This document shows positions 22,065 to 34,061 of a stretch of 64,000 bases of DNA, in pieces. Origin of the DNA: Episyrphus balteatus (lineage: Eukaryota; Arthropoda; Insecta; Diptera; Syrphidae); contig NC_079137.1 in assembly GCF_945859705.1 (NCBI RefSeq), positions 58,560,552-58,624,551 of the forward strand. Direction: 5' to 3'. The notes beneath the pieces were generated by a model. It was not told where the DNA came from. It did no database searches and was given only the letters and a program-made list of their open reading frames with translations. A program made the translations under genes and the position numbers. The stretch's first letter is position 1. The number at the start of each line of letters is the position of its first letter.

Positions 22065-22310
22065 TACACGGAGAAAAAAAAACCACCAAAAATTAAGCGG
22101 ATTTCTACATGATTTTTTTTGCCAAGATGACTTCCGTCTGAAATTAAGCGGAATTCTACTTAATGTAAGATGTAAATTTTCTTAATTTTTATAATAAGAA
22201 AATGTTCATCTTAAATTAAGTGGATTTCCGCTTAATTTCAGACGGAATTCATCTTTGCAAAAGCCCATGCAGAAATCCACTCAATTCAATGTGCTCTTTT
22301 CCTCTTTGTA
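22065..22310. mobile_element. Foldback MITE with about 110-bp arms
   Basis: The two halves of 22067-22308 are reverse complements with scattered mismatches. The best block is GTCTGAAATTAAGCGGAA in the left arm, mirrored in the right arm at about 22,220-22,240. Outer ends are CACGGAGAAAA and, in reverse complement, CAAAGAGGAAAAG. Both sides are flanked by TA, which may be the target duplication, though TA is common here. It is non-coding. Confidence 0.65.
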
Positions 22311-23060
22311 TATTAAAACTTTTTTATGAATCACTGCAGACTTAGCTGCTTGAGTGATTTCTTTAAATCTTGCGTGACTCCCTAAAGGACAAATTACATT
22401 TTTTTAGGACGTAATCTAACGGTATCTGTCATATCACAAAAACAGAATTAGTTTTAATGAAAAAGGGGGTACTAACCGTACTCACCATCATAACGTTTTC
22501 AGCAATATTAGAAATTTATAAAATTTTCAAAAAACACATTTTCGACCGTTAAAAAATGTCAATTTTTTTTAATTGAAAAATCAAATTTTTAAAAACTCGC
22601 GATGATTTTTTTTTTTTGTAACTTAGTTTTTATTTGCTGATTAACAATTTATTTAGAATGGAATGCCTATAAAAGTCTTCCTAAAAGTTGTTAGTTAGTT
22701 GTTGTTCTTCAAAATGGTCATCTTTAAAAAATTGATATGAAATCACAGGATCTGGTTAAAAAAAAGTTTAAAGTGTTGTCAAGAGTTATCATATAAATGG
22801 TAATTTTTTAGGCAAAAATAAAGACCTAAAACCTTAATCTACCCAGTTTGAAGCAAATAGCTCCAGTGAGTGGCTCGGGCTACAGGGTGAGATAAATACA
22901 GACGACGAACCAAACAGAATTGATAAACCAACTTTTTCCAATTTCTCAATAATCGTAATATCATTATATGATTTTTTCTCGGGAGATTTTAACAATCGCT
23001 AAACTTGTTATATATCGAAGACTATATCGCAAAGAAGAAGTAAAAAACAAACAAAAAAAG
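22311..23060. other. Non-coding stretch
   Basis: AT-rich, no supported feature. The ATCAGAATC-like and poly-T words resemble decayed repeats but no boundary can be drawn. Confidence 0.35.
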
Positions 23061-24240
23061 AGGTTGTCTGTAAAGCCGGTTTACGGACGATGATTTTACG
23101 TGATAACGTCATCAGAAAACAGGTTGTGTGCTTTTGTTTAAAATGAGTCAATTGAAGCGTTTACTTTTTTCAAACAATCATAATTTACAAGAAAAAGCTA
23201 AAAAAAAAAGTTTTTTATTTTCTCATTATATTAATTTTTTATTTTAAAAGCTTACACAAAAAAAATTATGCAATTTAAAAGCCAAGTATTTTTATTTTAA
23301 GAATAAAACCATTTTTAAATTTTTACAATGAGCAAAAAGTATTAAAATAATTTATTGAAAACAATCATTTTCATCAAAAAAAGCAAAAAAAAACATGAAT
23401 TTGTATCTTCTCACGTCATTGATTCCATTTTTTTCCCTAACAACCTATAATAAAATTTAATACCATCTGAAAGCTTACTGTCTTAGCTCAAAATATATAT
23501 ATTGATCGGTCTATGAGACAGAATTTTTTGAACTCGATCAAATTTCATTAAAAAAAGCAAAAAAAAACATTTATTTATAAGTTCTCAGGCTATGTAATCA
23601 ATTTTTTTGTTTGACAACCTATAAAATATATATAATGTGAAAGCTTATTATTTCACCTTTCATATGACGTATCAATCTCATTTCAAAGATGCCTACAAGA
23701 GAAGTTAGAATTTTTTAAAGTCAACCATGTCGAATTTCCAGACAGAGATTACGGTACTTCCCACACTGGTGGACACTTTGTGGCGGAATCAAAAAAACAT
23801 TATCTCATTAATTGTAGCTAATTAAATGCTAATTTGTTGCGCAAACCAAAAATTTGTAGCTCGCATAGTTTTTGAATTAGCGAGTTTTCCGCTAAAATAA
23901 GTCTGAAGTTAGCGGACAAAATCTGAAATGATTGCAATTAATGAGTTTAGTTGACCTCCAAATTTGTAGCTTTTTAAATGCTTTTCAAATACATTAACTT
24001 GGTTTTTTTTAGCTTGAACAGTTTTTTTGTTATTCAAAACTCCGCTAAAATAAGACTGAAGTTAACGGACGAAAGTAGGAAAATTAATATTTTTTTGATA
24101 CCCAAAATTGTAGCTAATTAAATGCTAATTTGTTGCTCAAAAATTAATTTCTATCTGCTCTTGGTCAAAAGTTGTTGAATTCTAAAATTTTATTTTACCG
24201 TTATCTCAAAATTGTGTTTACGAAAATGATTGAAACTTCG
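23061..24240 (-). repeat. Dispersed repeat family R, variant copy with hairpin end and an extra block
   Basis: Read on the minus strand, 24,240-24,140 and then 23,775-23,061 match 38,925-39,697 in order. The extra block at about 23,776-24,140 is absent from the other copy and contains CCGCTAAAATAAG and ACTGAAGTTA words that recur near 24,050 and 27,360. The 23,061 end holds a strong hairpin (TCTGTAAA/TTTACGGA around GCCGG) and a second palindrome, ACGT-GATA-ACGT. This copy retains both R subunits, the second partly degraded. Confidence 0.7.
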
Positions 24241-27200
24241 CACACATTTAGTCGTGGTCATGGTCTATCATTATTCCATATACTTTATTCCTGTATCTAT
24301 TGAAGAAAAAAAGATAAAAATAAAAAACGATGAAAATCGGTTAAAAACGGTCAAAAAACGTGTTTTTTAAAAACTTGTTTCTTCCGTTACTCACTAAACG
24401 ATTCTAATTTCTTGCACATGTATGCATAAGGCCAAAACCTACATGTCCTATAAATACCCCTAAAAAACAAGGTGTTTTTCAAAAATTCATATTTCGAAAT
24501 TCAGAGTGTTTGAAAAAAATCCGTATCAGACGCCTAATTTTTCTTCCCTCATCTGAAATCTTTAGAATTGTCAAAAAAAATTTCCTTTATCCAAAATCAT
24601 CATTTTGTCATAGCCCCAACACGTGTACAACGTTCAAACGACACGTTAAAGCTTAGTTTCAAGTTTTTAGAATTGTTTCTTAAATGCAGTTATTCTTAAA
24701 TTAATCTCATCTATCTATAGCAAAACAAATCAATTTTCTTCGACTTCGCGTTTAGATTTTAGCCCAAATTTCATCTTTCCATTTTACCCCTGTTTAATAA
24801 TGGAAAACTTTAACTTAATAACGGATGAGTGTTTTTTTTTTTTTTTAAACAACCACCTATTAACACCATGGTAACCCTACCTTTTTCTTCAATTTTCGTT
24901 TTCGACAATATTTTCTTACCCCTTGTATGAAAAAAAAAAAATACCATGTATCTATCTAATTTTAAGTTCCTGGGTTTTTAATTTTCCCTGAACTTTTTGA
25001 AAAAATCGAAAAAGAAAAATTTTCTCCAAGAACTATGTACCTACCCATCAAAAACTTTCAAAAACCAAATCCCTAACCATTAGTAAAAAAAAAATTGTGT
25101 AACAATTATTATTATAATCCCAATTCCCTTGAAACCCATTTGAGGTCGCAGAAAGTTATGTAAGTAAGTATACCAAAAAACCCACAGAGTATACTTTATT
25201 TCCTCTAATGAAGAATTAATCCGGAAGTGCTTACAGATAAGAACTTCCTCCATTGATTGCCACAAAAGGAAAACAAAAAAAAAAAAAAAGAGTGTAAGTA
25301 GTATGGATGGCACCTGAACCTCATCATGCAGATATTGGATTCATACACACATACCACAAACACACTTACACACTTTTACTCTATAACATCATAGACAGAA
25401 AATCCCTTTTCATTTTATATATTCAACGAAATGGCTTCCTTCACTCCATAAATTTTGCTACTGATTAGTTCCAATTATCTTGAATCCATTGTGTAGACAG
25501 GCATCCTAATACAATTTGCCGACACGATATCATCTTGGCACATTGGCCTCCAAATCGCAATTGGAATCGGAACCATCTATTTTTTGTGTGTGTTTGTAGA
25601 TCCTGCCTGCGTAATATGAAGGAATCTTCTTCTATACTATTACCGCACTTTCTCTCTCTGTGAAGAATTTCTATGAAAAGGAAACTTTTATTTCAAAAAA
25701 GAAAAAAAGTAAATCTTCTGTTTTCATGAGAAGGCTTCTTATTTTTTGCCACAATAATCTTATTTTTTTTTTTTTGCTGTTCTCCTTAATGGTTTTTTTG
25801 GTAAAAGAATATACTCGTCGTCGTATAACTGTGTTATGTACGTAGAATAAGGTCCTTTTATTCATTTATGTTTTCTTTATCGATTTGCTGAAATCTAACC
25901 GAATCATTTGTTTCTAGCAACCTTCCCCCCGCGCTTGATGCCACTTTCCCCAACCCACGATATAGTCCAACGAACGACTTCTCTTAATCATCCATCTTCG
26001 CACAGAGAAAGGAATTTTAATCATCCATCTTCCTTCGTCGGGTTTGAAAGAGGTTTTGGCGGTTCGGAGGTAGAAGAAAGGATATATTGTGTCCTTGATC
26101 TCGATCTCAGAGCGTATTGGCATTAGAGATTAATTTGACTTCTTCTTCTGGTGTAGGTATGAAAATATGTATATTTTGCGGAAACAAGTCATTGCCAAAA
26201 TAATTGTTTGGCTGGGATATTGTCAAATACAACGTATTTGGGTTTATATGTATTAGTATACGTACAAACAGGATTCTTAGAAACCATGATTTTCGAATAA
26301 ATTATGTCTTTTTGTTTGAGTGCACGGAAGTTGTTGTTTTTTTTTTTTTTTTCTTAAGAAAAAATAAAGTTAAATCGAAATAAGGGTTAAATTAATAAAA
26401 TATTTCAAAAACAGATTTAAATTAAAATTAACTTTAATTTAATTAAATAAAAGCTTTTGCCAACACGTTCATTGTCTGATATGCGTATTTACTTCTTCGT
26501 GGAATTTAAAAGCAATTTATTTTTATTGAATTATTTTCCAATTTATTGTTCATTTTTGTATACACAGGGGGTGCTTTTAATAATAATATTCTATTTAATC
26601 ATTATTTTTTCTTCTAAAAGTATATTCTCTTCTATGAGACGACATTGTTTGCTTAAATTTTTTCGTCAGAAAAGAAGTGCATTCTATGACATATTAAATC
26701 TTCAAACTTAGTACAATTTCTTCTGATTTATTTATTTTTTTAATACAAGAAGATTCATTGTAGCTTTTTTGATATAGCTAATCACTTTAAAGTTATTGCT
26801 GATTTTTAAGAGTCATTATATTTAAAAATCACTGTTTTTTTTCGATTCGAAAAGCGACATTTTCGTTATTTGACCTTGCATAAGAAAATTAATTTGATTT
26901 AAAATCCCTAACGATTTTTTTAACATATTTTTTTTTTAATATTTTTAATTTATTAATTCATTGAAGAATTATTTTGATTTAAAATCAATTTATAAAAAAA
27001 ATGTAAAATAAATTTTTAAAGAATTTTTATAATTAAATTTGGACTTGTCTTTACATAAAAACTTAATTTCCCACTTCTTATTTAAAATCGCTCGAACTCA
27101 TACAAATATACATATTTTTTAAATAGAGAAATTTTGAGGGCTGATTATTTAAAATACCTTTATTCTTCAAAATTATAATACAAAATTGGACAATTTGTAT

Positions 27201-27671
27201 ATGGTAGTAAAACTTGAAAAAAAAAAAAAAAATAGAATTTTTTAATTAGGTATTTTTATTTTTAATGTGGGGGTGGTATAAATGGTCAAACGAGGTAATT
27301 TTAATGGTCATCTTTCAGAAAAGAATTAAGAAACATTTGTTTTTGCTATACAAAATCCCGCTAAAATAAGAAAATAAGACTGAAGTTAGTGGACAAAAAT
27401 AAAAAAAAAATATTATTTTTTTGATGTTCAAAATTAATACTAATTAAATGCTAATTTGTTTATTTTTTTTCTTCGTTTTACTTGGATTCCAACTGTTACT
27501 TAGGACAAGAATTTCAAACTCCTAGCACAGATTCTTATATTTTATATGGAATTATCAGTTCATATTTGTATGTATTTAAATTACATTATTTAAATAAAAA
27601 ATTACAAATACTTTTTTTTGAAAATTAGTACGATTTTTTTTTTTTTACTGACTCTAAAATCTGTATTTAGT
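24241..27671. other. Non-coding stretch
   Basis: No exon could be supported. 25,300-26,140 is less AT-rich and reads as unique DNA. An R-type remnant (CCGCTAAAATAAG, ACTGAAGTTAGTGGAC, TAATTAAATGC) lies at about 27,355-27,455. Short open frames here lack domains. Confidence 0.4.
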
Positions 27672-28343
27672 TACTCAAAACTCAAAGCAGATGAACTGGC
27701 CAGGCAAGGATCGGCCCTTCATGAGTCGCTAGCAGAAGCAGTTAACATTCCAATAGGAGTCATGAAGGGCAATATCTTCTCAAACTATTTAAAAAAAGCA
27801 AATAATAGGTGGCATAGTTTAGATAGCTGCGTCATATCTAGGAAAATATGGCCCACTTATAATAAATCCAAAACCAATGATTTAATCTCCAGACCCAGAA
27901 AAGATATTAGCAGAATCGTTGCGGTGTGTACAGGACATTGGCCGATAGGGGAACATGCAGCAAAGTTGGGTATACCACACAATACTTGCTGTCGCAGCTG
28001 TTTGGACCAGCAAGAAAAAGAAACGGTCTTCCATTTTCTATGCCAATGTCCGGCCCTCGCTAGATATAGAGCACTTTCTCTGGGGAGTGAATTCTTTAAT
28101 GACATAGATAACATATCAGAATCAAAGATCAAAGACTTGATCTCGTTCTTCAACTCAACAAAGTGGATTTAGGAGTTCCTAAACACTTGTCTTTCCTCTT
28201 AAAATCAATCTAAATTCTATCTTCAAATAAATCCATCATAGGTTCCATGAGTTTTGGTATCAAAACGGCGCATTCTGCGCTAATTGGGTCATCAAGCTCG
28301 TTTGCTTTGACCGCCATCTCTACCTACCTACCTACTCAAAACT
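27672..28343 (+). mobile_element. 5'-truncated non-LTR retrotransposon with 11-bp target duplication
   Basis: TACTCAAAACT occurs at 27672-27682 and again at 28333-28343 and brackets a 650-bp insert. The insert holds the last part of an ORF2-like protein, a 3' untranslated region of about 160 bp, and a short CTACCTACCTACCTAC-type tail. Truncation at the 5' end, a target duplication and a short-repeat tail are the usual results of target-primed reverse transcription. Confidence 0.88.
27684..28172 (+). pseudogene. C-terminal fragment of non-LTR ORF2 (RNase H end and Cys-rich tail)
   Basis: The fragment starts with ADELARQGS, the typical last motif of an RNase H domain. It continues with a tail of about 150 residues containing CRSC, then ETVFHFLCQCPALARYR, a Cys/His pattern usual for ORF2 proteins of I-, Outcast- or LOA-like elements. 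It ends with a stop at 28170-28172. Upstream of 27683 the open frame is host DNA, so the apparent start is not real. Reverse transcriptase and endonuclease are missing and the fragment is dead. The exact clade is uncertain. Confidence 0.85.
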
Positions 28344-28920
28344 TTTTTTTTGATAACGTTAACTTTAATAACTTTTTTGGTTGGAAATTGACGACACTAG
28401 TATTATTACAACAAAAAAAAAAACGTGTTTGATTTTGCCTTATTTAAAAAAAAAATTCATGTGTGCAATTCACAAGTGGTAGAAGTGAAACCTTAAAAAA
28501 ATTTTTTCTTGCAAAAAATACAAAAAATACAAAAATCCTTTAAATACATGTTTTTTATATGACAACCTATATTAATTTTATATAATCTGAAAGCTTATTG
28601 TTTCAGCTCAAAATATTTATATCGTTCATGTCTATACAACATCTACAAAAAGAGCTTATTTTTTTCAAACCAAATCACTTTTCATCAAAAAAAGCAGAAA
28701 AATCAATCTTTTTTCTCTTTTAACACCATTAAATATATTTTTTTAAATGACAACCTATAGTAAATTTTATATCATCTGAAAGGTTATTTCACCTTTTATA
28801 TGACGTATGAATCATATTTCTACCATGCCTAGAAAACAAATAAGAATTTTTTAAAGCCAACTATATATGTCGAAATTTCAAGCTGAGATTACGGTACTTC
28901 CTACACTGGTCATCGTCAAC

Positions 28921-30421
28921 AGATCGTCGCCCTAGTATTGGAGTACCGTATACGCCAAATTGCATTTTTTGAACTAGGTATGCAGTCGTATGTTTTCGAA
29001 GTTGCTCTTTTCAAATCTGCTATCAGTTTTTTTCTATCTTTTTTCGTTGCCGAGATATTCACTATTGTTTTGACAAAAACAAGAAATTTTGGCATTTACG
29101 TCAAATTTTTCATGCAATGCAAGAAAATTTTGAGAATTTTTTTGACGTAGGGGAGAGTGGGGCCAAATGTAACACTTTTTTCTAAAATCGATGGTTCTCC
29201 TACAAATTTGAAAGTGGGTCAACCAGACCTTTTTTAAATTAAAGACCCATGTTTTAGCTCCAAGATCCATCATAAAAATTTAGCAAAACATAACGGTAAT
29301 GTTGAAAAATAAAGCTTCCAAAAAAAAAATCGTGTTGTTTCAACTTACCCCACATACGGGGCAAAGTGTAACACATACCGGGGTAGGTTGTACCAAGAAC
29401 TAAAAATAAGAGAAAAATACCTTTATTTGTTTATATTTATTTATTTTTAATTAATAACAATAAAAACAAGCCTCAGTCATGAAATTTTGGTGCAAATTTG
29501 TAAAAAGTGGAGCAAATCCAAGATTTCCAGAGAAAATTTGACAGTAGTCTTAAATAAAAGTTATTAGAATTCATAAATTGTTTTTTAAGCTTTATGAATT
29601 CAAGTGGTGGTTCAAAAATGTGTTTCCAATTTCAAAATAAATACAAATTCAATTACAAGCATTCATATTCAGGGTTGTTAATTATATTAGGTAAACAATT
29701 TTTCAGTATAGGTAGGTTTTTACATGGTACAACTTGCCCCGGAAAAATGTTACAACTAGCCCCAGCATGAAATTTGGCACATAAAATCAATTTAAAAAAA
29801 AAGCGAAACTGATATAGACATAACATATACACGCAATTTGAGCCAAAACACAGTTGCATATAACAAAAAAACACTTAGCACTCTATCTTTTTCGGGTAAA
29901 GAGGTAGACCAAAAATAAAATTAAAAAAAAAAGTTACAAACATGCATTTTTTGGGCACCACTAGTGTAACTTCTCACCCTGTCGTCTAATCTTCATCTGA
30001 AGAAAATGTGCCGGTAGATATGCAAAAATTGAGCATTTTTCTCCTTTACGCGTTTCTAAATATTGAAAGGAACATCGCTTTTTTTAGCTGTTAATTCTTA
30101 CCCCTGTTACATTTAGCCCCACTCTCCCCTACGTTATGTTTTTTTTTTACGTACGTGTATATGAATAAAAGAAACTTCTGATTTTCATGGCGTATACGGC
30201 AAACTCATTTTGGACAAAAATTTAAATATTTTGACAACTAAACGAATTGCAGATGTCCAACAACATGTATATAAAAGACACATTTTAATTATATATCATA
30301 CTAAAATATCAAAAAATACCAGCGGTTAGTTCTTTCGCAATTATCTTCCGAACATTTTAATGCGATTTCCCAAAAATGTAAAAATGGCGTATACGGCACT
30401 TCAATACTAGGGCGACGAGAT
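28921..30421. mobile_element. DNA transposon with CGTCGCCCTAG inverted repeats, 4-bp duplication
   Basis: AGAT at 28921-28924 and 30418-30421 flanks 28925-30417. The ends CGTCGCCCTAGTATTG continue to 33 bp (through CCGTATACGCCA) with only two mismatches between ends. About 510 bp belongs to this element; the rest is a younger insert. The motif TGGCGTATACGGC also occurs internally at about 30,187. There is no transposase frame. The superfamily is not assigned. Confidence 0.85.
29145..30134. mobile_element. Nested DNA element with AGGGGAGAGTGGGGC ends
   Basis: ACGT at 29145-29148 and 30131-30134 flanks 29149-30130 (982 bp). The first 26 bases of each end (AGGGGAGAGTGGGGC, one variable base, then AAATGTAACA) agree at 25 positions. 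Related words such as GGGGCAAAGTGTAACA, TTGCCCCGG and TACAACTAGCCCC recur inside in both orientations. It has no coding frame and is the youngest layer of the local nest. ACGT is its own reverse complement, so the duplication could also be read as part of the ends. Confidence 0.8.
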
Positions 30422-30812
30422 GTGCACAGGTGTTTTGAGGTATTTTTCAAGTTTTTCAATTTAAGATTGTGTAACTTGTAGAGCTTGTACAGTTAATTAT
30501 GATATATCAAATGAAAGGTTATGTTATCACCATGCGTATGAAAGTTAATTCAAATTTGTATGTGCACTAGATCAAAAGATATAACGTGTATAGAAAAAGA
30601 TCATCTTTTTACCGTTATCTCAGAATTTTGCATATGAAATTAATTGAAATTTTGTATATTTATAGTTTATTTAATTACCTATCTACAGTACAAATTTTAT
30701 TCATCTATTTATTAAAACAAAAAAGTTATAACAAGTTGAATGTTCGTGTCGCGTTTTTGTTTCATCTTGTTTCAAATCAGTACGATACTAAAGAAGTTTT
30801 CACTTCAAAAAA

Positions 30813-30876
30813 TTGTAGTTTTGCTGTATTCGATAAGCGCTTCAAAACTTACTAGGTCCCAAGAGAAGTATTTTTT

Positions 30877-30908
<32 letters not shown>

Positions 30909-33900
30909 GTGTAAATAATTTAAATGTGAATTAAAAAAAAAAAAAAGAATCTAAGATCTTTTGACTATTAGGTTTTATATTGTAACTAGTTCCTATAAAA
31001 GCTTCTTGTAAGTAAGTATAGTTTCAAAACTTAGGCTAAGATTTTTGTTTTCTATACATTTTTCTTAACAACCCACAGAAATCCAAACAATTTTAAAAGG
31101 GCTAAAAAGGGGTAGAAAGTTGAACACATTTTGTCATAACTTTGTAGTAAAGTTTGAAATGAATAAACAAATGTCTAAAGCAAACATTTTTAAAAGAAAT
31201 TAATGGAATGTAAGCCTTTTATTTGACACCAATTTTAACCTCTATACGCTTATGAGATAAGTAACTAACTCGATGGTAACTGCTTGGACTAGTAGGTAAA
31301 AAAGTACAAATTTTAGATTTTCGTTTGTCGTTTTTTCCCCAATGCTATATTGAAATTTCTTAATCCGAGCCGGATGGAGTGGAATGTTTAAGCCTTTTTT
31401 TCTTTTCTTTTTGAATAGGTATTCAGAGCAAGGAGCTAATTCTTTGACTGGTGTCAAATTTTCAAAATAACTTCCCAGTTTATGAAGTCTTACATAATCT
31501 GTTTTTTTTTTTTTTTTTAGAATATTATACAATCGATTTATATTTAAGCTTTTGTGTTGAGCTTCACAAGACTTCAAACCAGAAAATTAAATATTTTTTT
31601 TTTTTTTTTCATTATTGTTAAGTTCTTTAACCTGACTATGTTTTCAGGTTAATTGATATTTTGACCACACGTTTGACCAAGTGAATTTTGTTAGCAAATT
31701 ATTTAAAGTGCTTTCCATTTTGTTTCGAATGGGGTTCTTTTTCATTTTTATCGTGCATATGGGAAGGTATAATTAGTGAAATGTTTTTTCTTGCCATTTC
31801 CCGCCATGCAACTTAAAATAGTTTTTTTTAATTTGTTTGTAGAATTAAATTTAATAATCAAAATATGTCAATCAAACACGCATCTTAAATGAAAAATAAT
31901 TATTTAGTTATGTCAACTTTAAATTGAATTTGACACCTATTAGGAAAAGTAATTCATTGAAATAAATTTGTCTTTCTTTTAAGTTTGGATTTAATTTCAA
32001 TTTAAAATCTTATCGCTCTTTGAAAATAGAAAACATCTTTTTTGATCTAAAAAAAAAAAAAATTCTTCAAATCTAGGTTAATCAATTAAAAACAACCCAG
32101 ATAGAAAAAGTCTATACCCATATCACAGAGAAATCCTTTCACTTTATCCTTTTTTTTTTATTCAAGAGTTTTTGTATCCCATTTTAACTCTTTTTCCTAT
32201 TTTTTTATTTTTTTTTTTTTTTATTATTTTGCTTTGCTGTTTGCTCATCCTAGTGAATGCATATTGACCATTAATGTGAGAAATTGCGAAATCCATTTGT
32301 CTAGACTTGAGATAGAGAAGGATATTTCCATTGAAAATTAAAAAAAAAAAAAAAAAAATAGGAAACACAACAGATTTGCCTGTGCTGCAAGTTGGTGTCT
32401 TGTTTATTTGGGAATTCAAATCTCAAATGAAGGTTGGTCTAGAGAGAATTGTGCTCTTGGGATGACATTGGTCCATCTCGTGCGATGTATGCGAAGATGC
32501 GTATGGAGTACATTTATATGATTCTGTGAATTGTAGTTAATTAAACCAGATGTTCTTCAAGTCCTTACAAACAGGATATACACACACTCTGACCATATCG
32601 CATCGTATCAAAATTGACTCATTTCAAGTTTTGCCTTTCGAAACTTTGTCTTCAGAAATATGAAGTGATGCGATTGGATATAGTTATTTGATGATTTCAA
32701 AGGAAAATTGCAGGATAACAACAATTATTGAGAAGACCATAGAAATAACAACTATTTAAATGGAAATTCAGAATATTGATAGCCAGTTTCAATATAATGA
32801 GAAATTTTGTACACAAGGAATTTTTTGGAATAAAAAAATTATTTTTTTATTTTTAAAAACTAACGTTTCACATTCCTTAAATTTAAAATTTAATTTAAAC
32901 AAAAAAATAAATAAAAATAAGACGAAATAATTGTTATGTTGGTTTTAATTAAATCCTTGAACATTTTATAGGTACACTAAATCAATATAAAAAAAAATAA
33001 TAATTTCATAAATAATTTTAAATAACAATGATTTGGTTTTGCCCTGTGGGGAGGCTTTATTAAAACCACGTTAACGTAATTGTAATATAATAACCCACAT
33101 TATACTTTTTTCTTAATGCATTTTGAGGGTTGTTTGATAAAAATAAATATTTAAGGTTAAAAAATATTAAAAAATATATTACATAAGCAAAAACAATATT
33201 TATTTAAACAAAAATCAAGAAAATCGCAATTAAGGCAACAAATAATAATAAATTATTATAAAATATTTATTAAAAATATTTATTTTTTGACAAGCCAAAC
33301 AAAAAATTATTTAACATAATATTGACCTGATTTAATCAATAAAAAAAATTAATATCAACAAAGGGATTTTTAATATTCAATTTTTTTTTTTTTTGGAAAA
33401 ATTTCAATTATGTTAAACGAGGATAAAGTCAATAAAATTCATACATCATGTTGGCACTTCTTGCTAACTTTTATCTTTATTAAAATACCTAAATCAAAAA
33501 AGTTGATATACTTTTTTTTATCTATACTCTTAAATAAATTCAAATTAAATTCATTTCAAACAAAGTGCAATATTTTAATAAAATCAAAAAAGAAAGAAGA
33601 AAAAAAAAAATCATACCAATACAAATATTTTTTTTTTTATATGTGTATTATTTTTGTATCGGTTTTGCTTCGCAATTAAGGATTTGCATTAAACTTTATT
33701 GAACTCATGCCAGTGCAGTGAATGGAAATAAAGTGCCATAAAGTCAATTAATAGTTCACCTGCTTTTATTATAGGGATTTTTTATTTTTTTTTTTTATTC
33801 CTAAAAGAAAAAAAAAAGTAGATATACCATCGATGGATTTTACAATAATATAAAACAAATAATTTAGCATTTAAATTTATATCTTTCCACATTTACATCT

Positions 33901-34061
33901 GAATATTTAAACTAAAATATTACTTTTTAATAGATTTAAAACTCTTTATACCTAAGAATTCATCAGCCAAATTTAAAGTTCATACATTTTATTTTTATCG
34001 GGTGTTTAGAAGAAACACAATAACTCCAAAAATGGATTTTTTGGTATTCAAGGGTGAAAAC
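30813..34061. other. Non-coding stretch
   Basis: Long poly-T and poly-A tracts occur at 30,880-30,906, 31,502-31,519, 32,207-32,222 and 32,341-32,358. No gene is supported; short frames between the tracts have no domains. 32,400-32,720 is less AT-rich. Confidence 0.4.

Larger units (their letters stand above)
28458..30812 (-). repeat. Dispersed repeat family R, copy 2, split by a nested DNA element
   Basis: 28,458-28,924 and 30,418-30,812 are, in reverse complement, the right and left parts of the R copy at 8248-9078. Together they make a near full-length copy. The break falls in the word corresponding to CAACAGATGTG, where a 1.5-kb element has inserted. Confidence 0.85.
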
